Shown piece after piece: positions 55,883 through 64,000 of a stretch of 64,000 bases of DNA (its first letter is position 1; every line of letters begins with the position of its first letter). The notes under the pieces were generated by a model, which did no database searches, was not told the DNA's origin, and saw nothing but the letters and a program-made list of their open reading frames with translations. Where the stretch lies: the NCBI GenBank assembly GCA_013146195.2, contig CM028378.1:78335254-78399253 (forward strand), read 5' to 3'. The DNA is from Codonopsis lanceolata (taxonomy: Eukaryota; Streptophyta; Magnoliopsida; Asterales; Campanulaceae). Both the position numbers and the translations under genes were made by a program.

Positions 55883-58161
55883 GGCGATTGGGCTTCCACC
55901 GAGATTTTTATAGATCTTATTTGGCGCCTTATTTCGACAATTGGTTTCGGTTCTTATCAATGGAACCCAGGCGGACTATTTTTCTTCGGTAGAGGCCTCG
56001 CGAGCCCTCTATCTCCCAGTTTGTTCATTATTGCAACAGATTATTTTAGCCAAAGCCTTAATCGTATTCAGCAACAAGTTGCTTACTCGATCTACTCCTC
56101 CGTTAGTGGTTGCCCTATCATCTCCCATCTCGCTTTTGCGTGATGATGTCTTATTTTTGCAACGCAGTAAAAATTCTATTCAGATTCATAAGGAAGTTAT
56201 AAAAAAATATGAAGATATCTCGGGTCAGAAGGTTAACGTCAATAAAAGTTCTTTTTACGTGGCCTCCCAATCTGATTCACACCGATTGCAGATTCTATCT
56301 TCTTCCTTGGGCTTTAGTGCTGGGACTCTCCCTATTATTTATCTTGGTTGCCCCCTTTACTTTGGTCGGAAGAAACGTCATTATTTTGACAAGCTCCTCC
56401 TTAATTTGCAGAACCGAATCACAGCTTGGAATGGTGCTTTTTTCAATTCCTGGCGATGATACTTAATCAATCATGTGCTTCATTCCATGTCAAGTTATCA
56501 AATGGCTGCCATTGATCCTCCAGCTTCAGTTAGCTTATTAATCGATAAGACGTGCTCTAACTTTTTCTGGGGGCAGTTGGAAGGTAGAAATAAAACACAC
56601 TGGACTGCTTGGAACAAATGTTGTAGACCCACTGATGAAGGTGGTCTTGGTAGTCACAGCATGTCCAACATTGTTAAAGCTTTCGGAGTTAAGCTTTGGT
56701 GGCATTTTCGATCAACCTTAAATCTCTGGACCTCTTTCTTATCTGCTCGATACTGCCGTAATACTCATCTTTCTCAGGCTGTTACTGGTGGCTCGCATAG
56801 CTGGCGTCGCATGATTAAGGCTCGTGATATAGCCGAGCCTTATATCTTTTGGATAATTGGAAAAGGCCAATGCTCTCCTTGGTATGATAAATGGATTTTT
56901 GATACTATTTTGGACAAGCCGCCTGATTGTTCCAAAGAATACCGCGGAACCATTTGATTTCGATGGTTCCCAACGTGATTGGTCTCGGCTGCCCCATGCC
57001 GCAAAAGCTCAAATTAAATCCCAGCTTATTTCACTTCACAACACTGATGATCGGCCTGTTTGGACTGCTTCTACATCTGGATCTTTCTCTCTTTCTTCGG
57101 TCTTCCCTCTTGTTCGAGACTCTCATCCAAAGCTACTCTCTTCAGTTTTTATTTGGCACAAAGCTCTACCAAAGCACATTAGCATTTTTCTTTGGCGTCT
57201 CATAAGCCGAAGACTCCCTATTGATGAAGCTCTCAGAAGAAAGGGTCTCTCATTGGCTTCCAAATGCTCTTGCTGTGACCAAGGCCACACTGAAACATTC
57301 CAACATGTTTTCATGAACAGCCTGTTTGCTTCTTCCTTATGGCAGCACTTCAATGCTCTCTTTGATATTTCGGCCCAGCCAAGTTCTATCCATAATATGT
57401 GTTTCTCGTGGTGGTTACATAGTAAAGCGCTTCCTTTTACTTTGCTCCCCTCGATCATTCTTTGGCATATTTGGAAGCACCGTAATGCGGCAGTTTTTGA
57501 TAATAATCGTATTTCTATTTCTAAGGCTGTTGCTAATATCTCCTATGACTTTCAGAATATTCTTCATGCTGCGGGTTATCACATTTCAGCTCTTGCTCGG
57601 CCTTCTCAAATTCAGTTTGGTCGTAAACGGCAGATTCAGGTTCAGTCCGTTGTTTGGTCTTCCCCCCCTTTTGGTATTGTCAAACTTAACTCGGATGGTG
57701 CTAGTCGTGGCAATCCAGGTTTTAGTGGTGGAGGGGGTGTCGTTCGTGATTCTATGGGTCGTTGCATCTATGCTTATTCTCAATTCTATCATGTCTGTTC
57801 GAACATGGTTGTTGAAATTAAAGCCCTCTATTTTGGTGTTAAATGGCTGTTAGAAAATGGTTATCATGATGCCATTGTAGAAACGGATTCTAAGGTTCTA
57901 TTTGATTCTTTTTCTCAAGGCCATAAACTTCCCTGGGTGCACTCTTATATTGTTCGGGAGATTGTCCAGTTCCAAGCTGCGGGGCGATTTATTTTTTCTC
58001 ACTGTTTCCGAGAGGCTAATAAGGTAGCTGATAGCTTGGCTAATCTAGCCTGTGACTCTCGATTGGATATGGTTTTCCACGATATTTCGGCTATTCCCAG
58101 TCCTTCTAAAGGTCTCATTTTACTAGATGCTAGTAACACTCCCTATGTTAGAATTTCTTAA
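55883..58161 (+). pseudogene. LINE B ORF2, C-terminal part (RT, zinc-binding, RNase H)
   Basis: The RT palm is readable in shifting frames. HLAFA is followed by an extra T at 56141, directly before the two catalytic Asp codons (56142-56147), so the FADD box is split by a frameshift. After it come DVLFLQRSKNS, SGQKVNVNKSS and YLGCPLYFGRK in one frame, a TGA at 56457-56459, then the connection domain (SNFFWGQLEGR, WTAWNKCCRP) and a further frameshift near 56940. The zinc-binding region (HKALPKHISIFLWR, CSCCDQGHTETFQH) is at about 57150-57310. RNase H (SDGASRGNPGFSGGGG, VVEIKAL, ETDSKVL, FREANKVADSLANLA) spans about 57690-58060 and looks intact. The ORF ends at 58159-58161. Confidence 0.88.
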
Positions 58162-58183
58162 TTTATTCCGCTTGTATCTCTTT

Positions 58184-58322
58184 TTCGAGGTTAGGCTCCT
58201 CTGTCCTCCCATATATATAAGGGCAAGGCTGGTTGTCCCCCTCAAGTTTGTTCTTATTTTATTTATTAATAAAATTCTCGCAGGTGCCGCCCTGCTTTCC
58301 TAAAAAAAAGAAAAGAAAAAAA
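58184..58322 (+). repeat. LINE B conserved 3' tail
   Basis: TTTCGAGGTTAGGCTCCTC through GGTTGTCCCCCTC and AATAAAA to an A-rich end interrupted by G. It matches LINE A 15898-16022 closely, although the rest of the 3' UTR is short. Confidence 0.75.
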
Positions 58323-58665
58323 GCATAGTTTTAGCAGCTTCGATAAGTGTTCCGTTCTTCCTTTCTGCTACACCATTCTGCTGTGGTGTCCTTACTGCAG
58401 AGAAATTGTGACCAATGCCATGATCATCACAGTACTTTGCTATTCCATTATTTGTGAACTCAGTACCATTGTCTGATCTAACGTCACTGATTTCATCAAG
58501 TTTTTGCGTTTGTAGTCTTCTAAACAAAGCTGTGAGAAGATCGTATGTGTGGTCTTTAGAAGACATCATCTCTGTCCAAGTATATCTTGTATAATCATCC
58601 ACTACTACTAGCGTGTATCTATGACCACTATAGCTGATAGTAGTGACTGGTCCGAAGAGATCCAT
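58323..58665 (-). pseudogene. Sirevirus integrase core, truncated
   Basis: Reads MDLFGPVTTISYSGHRYT (first catalytic Asp), then VRSDNGTEFTNNG (second Asp) and TPQQNGVAERKNGTL (Glu), the D,D-35-E layout of copia integrase. After EAAKTML the frame enters the LINE B tail. Integrase would insert the element cDNA in the nucleus. The C-terminal domain is lost. Confidence 0.88.
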
Positions 58666-58862
58666 GTGGAGAAGTTGCAGAGGTCTTGATGTTGCGAGTC
58701 CTAGTTGCTATTGAAAGACGTTTTTGAAAGCTTTCCCAGTTGACAAGCTTTACAAGCACGATCATGATCAGCAGAGACCTTTGGCAATCCTTTTACTAGA
58801 CCTTCTTTGGATAGCTTAGACAGATATTTGAAGTTCAAATGGCTGAGTCTTTTGTGCCATAA
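58666..58862 (-). pseudogene. Sirevirus GAG-pre-integrase zinc domain
   Basis: On the minus strand, WHKRLSHLNFKYLSKL and CKACQLGKLSKTSF give the HHCC zinc-binding domain that precedes copia integrase. A frameshift near 58700 separates it from the integrase frame, and a stop lies near 58857. Confidence 0.75.
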
Positions 58863-59297
58863 CTAGCTTTTATCTTGAGCAGAGTTTGCCACAAGACATA
58901 GACTAGCAGCTTTGCCGTAAGCATTCAAATCTATCACATAGACATTCCCTTGTTTATGTCCAGTTACCAAGGTTGAGCAGGAGACTGGATCCTTGATATC
59001 ACATCTGTTTGAGGAGAATTGACAAATAAGTCCTTTATCACAGAATTGAGAAATACTCAGAAGGTTATGTTTCAAGCCTTCTACTAGAGAGACTTTTCCT
59101 ATGGAGAGATTTCCTCGAATGATGGATCCATAGCTAATAGTTCTTCCTTTATCATTGTCTCCAAAGATGACTGGAGGGCCTTCTGCTTTAGAGATGTTAA
59201 AGAGAAGGCAAGATTCTTCGGTCATATGTCTTGAGCATCCACTGTCCAGATACCATACATCTTTCTTCTCTGACTTTGAAGCAGCCATGAAGCACAC
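58863..59297 (-). pseudogene. Sirevirus aspartic protease region
   Basis: WYLDSGCSRHMT carries the DSG active-site triplet of Ty1/copia protease. Then come FGDNDKGRTISYGSI and GLKHNLLSISQFCDKG, typical of the protease and following linker. The ATG at 59297 is probably internal to the polyprotein. Protease would cut Gag-Pol into its parts. Confidence 0.85.
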
Positions 59298-59357
59298 CTG
59301 AGATGTAGAGGTAAGAAAATCATGGTCCCCTTTTATTTTTCTTATGGGTCCAAATGG

Positions 59358-61592
59358 TTAGCGTATTTTTGGAACCCATACTTGCCTGACTTTCGGAATA
59401 GGTGATCCAGCAGGCTTCATGATGGATTTCAGCAGACATTCATGGACCAAGTGGCCTAAACATTTGCAAAAGGTACAGTGATGGAAATCACAAAAGTCTG
59501 TTTGATCATGCTGGGTGTTGATAGGTTTTTGAACATTTTTCTTAACAGCAGCTTTTGATTTAGTAGTCTTGTTAACAGCAAGCTTAGAGGCATCTGTGTG
59601 AGGCTTCTTGAGTCTGTACTCAGCAGTCTTTGCTTTGGCAGAAATATATTTGCTGGTAGTAGACTTTGATACCTCATACATTTTACCTTTAAGCTTGGTA
59701 TCAACATTCTGTGTAGCAGCAGCACCATTGGTAGTACTGTTGATGAATCTGATAGGTTTGGGCAGACTCTTTGTGGGCCTTGAAATAGCAGCCTTTGCTT
59801 TCACAAAGGTGCTGGTGGAGGGCCCTAGAGAGTCTACACTACCTTTAGCAAATTTATCTCCAGCAGATGATTGCTCTGTTTTTGAAGCGTCACTGTTCTT
59901 GATAATTTGAACCTTAGGGTATTTATACGGAATAGCAGTATAACCAATTCCTTGTTTACCCTTGTTAGGCTTCTGATATTGTGCAGGAATATTATTTTGC
60001 ACTACAAAATGTTCATTTTCTTGTTCAGAGGTTACGCCAGAAGTGCTTTCAGAGAAACCAAGCCCAGTTTTATCTGTTGAGGGCTTCTGATCTCCTAGAA
60101 TTTGATCAAAGACAGCCGTTGAGTTATTCCACGAGTTGATGGTCTTTTGTAACTCATCTTTCTCAGCAGATAGCTCTTTGGCATGATCAATAAGGCAGGC
60201 AACCTTTTCATTGAGAAACTTGTTCTCTTCTTTTAACTTGATACTTTCCTGCTGGACTCCATGGAGAGTTTTCAACTCGGCTTCGGCATAGATTTCTCGC
60301 TCCCCTTCTCATGATTTTTAGCTAACTTAACATAGGCCTTTCTAAATTCATTGAATTCCTCTAGCATGTCCTGAGCTTCCTTGAGGATTTCTTCTTTTGA
60401 AGGCTCTTCAGAAGGTTGTTCAATGTTAGCTTGAAAAGGAGAGTATTTAACTTCACTGTCTGAGTCATAGGTGGGAGGTGACTCTAGAGCAACAAGGCAA
60501 ATGTGTGCACTCGGTGAGTCATCACTATCATCCTCATCAGAATCAGTTTCAAACCAAGTAGATACATGGTTTTCTTCTAAGTCCTCAGCCAGTAGACCTC
60601 TATGTTTAGAAAATGATTTAGAAGGTCTCCTTTTATAAGCTTCATATTTTGGCTTAGGACATTTAGAAGCAAAGTGACCAGGCTTCCTGCAGTTGTAGCA
60701 AACTAACTCATTGTTTTGTGAGCTTTCCGAACTTTAAAAGTCTGGTTTGCTTCCTTCTTTTGTTAAATTTTGAGAACTTTTGAAACTTCTTAACGAACAT
60801 GGCAAATTGCTCGTTAGAGAGAATTTCATTCTCATTTGAAGAAGTAGATGGTTTATTTTCTTGGGCAGGAATTTCCTGAGAGATAGCAGAAAAGGAAGGA
60901 AGTTTAAAATGTTTGTCCTGTTCTTGAGCTTGAAGCAATTCTTGCTCATAGACAATTAAACTCGCATACAAACTTCTGAGGTGCATGGAGTTCAAGTCTT
61001 TGGACTCTTTTATAGCAATGGTTTTAACATGCCGCAAACTTCCTAAAGAAGCTAAAAATCTCATATTTACTTCCTTAACACTATATTCTTTTCCTAACGA
61101 ATAACAAATATTTACTACCTCACAAAATATGTCGTAGGCTTGTCGTAGAGTCTCCTTAGGATCCTTTCTGAAGGAATCGAATTGTTGAATGTAGTTATAC
61201 TTTTTGTTGTCTCTGGTGGGCAGATCTCCTTCAAGATATTCCACCAAGGCTTCCCACATTTCCTTGGCAGTTTTGCATCTGATGATTTGTTGATATGTGC
61301 TTGTGTCGACAGAGCTGGATATGATGTGTATAGCTTTGCTGTCGAGTTCAACGAGCCTCCTTTCTTCGTCTGTCCATTCATTCATAGATTTAGGTATCTC
61401 TGAGGTCCACCGCTACTTCGCAAGTAGGTTGGGCTTCATTGGAACATGAGGACCTGTTAGAACACATTGCCACAAACGGTTGTCAATAGAGTTCATGTAT
61501 CTCATAACTTTATCTTTCCAGACTTCGAAGTGGCCTTTGTCCAATATTGGGACGTGGCTAGTATTCGAAATAGGCAACATATAGTGAGCCAT
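59358..61592 (-). pseudogene. Sirevirus gag, long form with two zinc knuckles
   Basis: The likely start is the ATG at 61592 (MAHYMLPIS, followed by LDKGHFEVWKDKVMRYM), only about 57 bp after the primer site. An in-frame TAG at 61412-61414 is the first break. The UBN2-type gag core follows (AKEMWEALVEYLEGD, YIQQFDSFRKDPKETL). A frameshift near 60708 precedes the first knuckle CYNCRKPGHFASKC (about 60690-60650). An acidic region with DSDEDDSDD, then a coiled coil (LKEENKFLNEKVACLIDH), a Lys/Thr/Ser-rich tail and a second knuckle CTFCKCLGHLVHEC near 59470 come next. Long gag proteins with a coiled coil and an extra knuckle are a Sirevirus trait. Small indels near 60270 also break the frame. Confidence 0.82.
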
Positions 61593-61648
61593 AGGATCTA
61601 TTCACAAGAGGTTAGTCTTGGAAAAAAAATGAATTTTCAAAGAATTAA

Positions 61649-61660
61649 GCTCTGATACCA
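61649..61660 (-). promoter_or_regulatory. Sirevirus primer-binding site, initiator Met tRNA
   Basis: TGGTATCAGAGC on the minus strand, two bases after the 5' LTR end. Confidence 0.9.
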
Positions 61661-61662
61661 AT

Positions 61663-62885
61663 TGTTGGTCCCAAAGTAGGCTCAATCTAGGCTAGAAGGG
61701 GGGTTGAATAGCCTAGTTGTGTTTTTATAAAAACTTTTCAAAACACTTCCGAATGATTTCTTAAAGAGATATTACTAGAAGTGTTAATGCAGCGGAAAAC
61801 TAAAGAGGTTCTGAACTGACAGGTAGGCTGCTTAAGTAGCACAGATTAAGTAGTGGTCTATGATGAGTAGAAGCAGTTAATAGAAGTAAATAGAAACAGA
61901 TCAGACAGAACATAGAGTTTAGAAGTGGTTCGTACTGTGAATAGTACTACGTCCACTACCAAAGTGGTTAGCTTTGGATTTTAAAAGGTGCACTTGTTTA
62001 TCCACTAGGTTTATAAGTAAGATCTCTAATGGATCGTGTACAAAATGAGTTTTCAACCAAGTGTATAGTGGTGAGAGAAACAATCAATGATTAAATGTTC
62101 TCTCACGTGCTAAAGTAAAGAACAGTTTTTAAAAGCAAACTAGATGAAGCTGAAATGGAGTGTAGATTGGCAGATCTGCAGCTTCAGGAAGTTTGGTGAA
62201 GAGTTAGTTCTTGTCCTTTAGATCTCGTGAATGCTTGAGTGTTGAAGATGAAGCTTGAATGTTTAATGCGCAAGAGTTATTTTCAGATCTTCAAAAACTT
62301 GAATAAATACCAGAGAGATCTTTTGGACCGTTGGACTGAGGCAGAGGGAACTGTGTCCAATGTTCTATTGCATTGAATGCAATTTGGCGCTTTGGGGGAT
62401 GTATGCGACACAGTCATCAGAGATGCATTGTTTGTAGAGAAGACATTTCCGAATAGAGTAAGGTTTCAGGTTGCAGGCATTGCAGCTATGAAAGTCTTTT
62501 TAGCCAAAATAGGTAATGTCTTCAGACTTCATGATTCAGGAGACAGACTGAACAATTGTCAGTATGTAGTTGACTTCTTTGGAGTGAAATCCGATGAAGA
62601 TATTTTGACTAGATATTTCAAAAATATCTAGATAAGACTTTATGAGATATAATTCCATGTTTTGGCTAGTCTTGATTTTTTGCTCTTGAGCAAACTTCAA
62701 AGTTTGCTGTTCTTCCAAGGCTGCTGTTGAAGCCTGCTAATCCGCGCCTAAACTAACACTAAAATAGTTCTAAACAACCTTGATTCTAAGACAATTGCCA
62801 CACTAATCGGTACGCAAACCTATTAGCCACTGTACAATAGAATCAGAAGATGACCAACCAAATCTAGAACCTATGAGGATCAACA
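61663..62885 (-). repeat. Sirevirus 5' LTR
   Basis: 1223 bp on the minus strand from TGTTGATCC (62885) to GGGACCAACA (61663). Closely similar to the split LTR at 26982-39156. The 5 bp before it on the minus strand are ATGTT. Confidence 0.9.
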
Positions 62886-63104
62886 AACATCATAGAAACC
62901 AGGGGGTCATATGAAAATTGTAAACAATTGCAATCCAATATTGGAAGAAAAATATGTCACCAACAAGCAAACTAACCCCTCTTTAAAGGTTAAAAATAGA
63001 TGCATAATTAGTGATAGCTTTTGTCCTACATTGAAAAGTTGAGAAACACTTTAAATGTTTAAAAGAGATGTACACCAAAATAATTCAAAATTGGTTGGTG
63101 GAAA
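62886..63104. other. Short spacer between Sirevirus 5' LTR and copia LTR
   Basis: About 220 bp of AT-rich sequence without a gene, probably the older target DNA of both elements. Confidence 0.5.
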
Positions 63105-63588
63105 TGAAGGATGTATCTAAACATATATCATACAAGTTCATTATCAAGACAATAATCATAAATTACCTTGTGCGAACTTGAACCTTGTGCGAAGCAGAAG
63201 AATTTCGCTTGAGCTACGATCTTCGTATACCAAGATCTACAAACCTGCAAATCTCTCTCGTCGGATTGATATCACGGAGCACGGATATCAATACTGGTTC
63301 ACACCGCAAATCCAAGCCTCTTGATGGTTAGGCTAGAGGGAGTATTTTGGTGAGATAGATTTTAGGGAGAGAGGAGGGCGGCCAACTTGATTTAGGCGTG
63401 TAATACTGTAAGGTTTTATCCCCTTAGTTGCCCTATTTATATTATTACCAAGAAACCTATTTCTTGTAGGTTAAGTCAATCCTAAACCCACTTGGATTAG
63501 GAAACTTATTAACCAATTAATAATAATATAAATATATTTTCCATGTGGTCGGGATTAAATAATCGGGCCACGAGCCCAATTACTAACA
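63105..63588 (-). repeat. Copia 3' LTR
   Basis: 484 bp on the minus strand from TGTTAGTAATTGGG (63588) to CTTCA (63105). Same family as 53945-54303. A C/T-rich and TATA-like part (TTTATATTATTA) lies in the middle. Confidence 0.78.
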
Positions 63589-64000
63589 TCTCCCACTCGT
63601 ACACATGGACTCACCTCTCTAACCACATCGTATCATCAAAACCCGTTAAACACTGCCTCTTCATACTGGAAGTGAAGCGTGCGACATGACGAGAAAGATA
63701 AAGGGTGGAGCGCTATACCAAATCACCATCTGACCAGCATAGAATGTCCTCGTTAGAAAACAAAACTCGTCTATACCCCAGACCGTATATATGCATCAAT
63801 TTAGGCATCCTCAATCCCTCAAGAGCGGTGCTTAAATCTCAATATGTTTGTGTATCAAGATCAACCTCTTGAACCGTATGTTCAATATGATCGCCATGGC
63901 ATTGAAACACAAAAATAGAGATGAATATCATACTATCTTCCTTAGACACTCATATTAATCACTCTTGGTTAACTGCTTTCCCAGCAATGCTCCGTAGGAC
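63589..64000 (-). mobile_element. Copia element, 3' internal end with polypurine tract
   Basis: ACGAGTGGGAGA (63600-63589 on the minus strand) directly precedes the LTR and is a typical copia polypurine tract. The remaining 400 bp hold no recognisable RNase H frame; the element continues beyond the window. Confidence 0.6.

Larger units (their letters stand above)
55883..58322 (+). mobile_element. LINE B, 3' half of a plant L1-type element
   Basis: Begins inside RT at the gap and runs through the zinc-binding and RNase H domains to a 3' tail matching LINE A and an A-rich end (58302-58322). It is inserted in the integrase gene of the minus-strand Sirevirus. Related to LINE A but clearly a different copy. 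Confidence 0.88.
58323..62885 (-). mobile_element. Sirevirus-type copia element, 5' half
   Basis: On the minus strand: 5' LTR, primer site, long gag with two zinc knuckles, protease, GAG-pre-integrase and integrase core, cut by LINE B. RT, RNase H and the third gene are missing. Those missing parts are the ones found at 6314-39156, and the LTRs of the two halves are very similar. Confidence 0.87.

Noticed and set aside
55663..55992. Reading frames running through the N gap
   Set aside because: They span undetermined bases and the (TA)n array; not genes.

Overview
The window is plant nuclear DNA, almost certainly from a eudicot; the genus cannot be told from the sequence. It is a repeat-dense, pericentromere-like stretch made nearly entirely of nested transposable elements. 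The evidence is plant-specific element lineages: Athila (Ty3/gypsy) with a tRNA-Asp-type primer site, Sirevirus-type Ty1/copia with an env-like third gene, plant L1 LINEs with a C-terminal RNase H, CACTA and hAT ends, and a tRNA-derived SINE. No intact host gene was found. The only host-like coding sequence is a broken amidase relic at 1.3-2.2 kb.

Layout. 1-6313: right part of a probable CACTA transposon (end motif at 6303-6313) carrying amidase pieces, inserted into a Sirevirus pol gene. 6314-39156: the 3' half of that Sirevirus (pol end, env-like gene, 3' LTR), split twice. First, an Athila element (about 9526-26238) sits in the env-like gene, and the Athila 5' LTR itself holds a LINE (10633-16022). 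Second, a gag-only element with 3.85-kb LTRs (27880-38819, minus strand) sits in the Sirevirus 3' LTR and holds a SINE (32834-33233). 39157-41619: flank with two copies of a MITE-like repeat. 41620-48962: gypsy element A, with gag, protease and RT remnants. 49549-53944: gypsy element B, with a hAT-like element in its 5' LTR. 53945-55782: fragment of a copia element. 55783-55882: 100-N scaffold gap. 55883-58322: 3' half of a second LINE, inserted in the integrase of a minus-strand Sirevirus 5' half (58323-62885). 63105-64000: 3' end of another copia element, minus strand.

Every protein-coding region shows stops, frameshifts or deletions. In an intact element, gag would form the particle, pol (protease, RT, RNase H, integrase) would copy and integrate the element, and an env-like third gene follows in Athila and Sirevirus. 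Here none is complete: Athila has lost its protease, both LINEs have a damaged RT catalytic core, and the gag-only element has no pol at all, so it could only have moved with proteins from a partner.

Points most worth a second look: (1) an 18-bp palindrome, in pairs exactly 25 bp apart, shared by the Athila LTRs, the Athila pol-env spacer and the unrelated gag-only LTRs; (2) a long hairpin present twice in each of three gypsy LTRs, with base changes that compensate across the stem; (3) a SINE whose B-box-like segment is multiplied; (4) a predicted intron directly after the start codon of the Sirevirus env-like gene, with its own TATA box; (5) signs that the two Sirevirus halves are one element separated by a scaffolding error or rearrangement.
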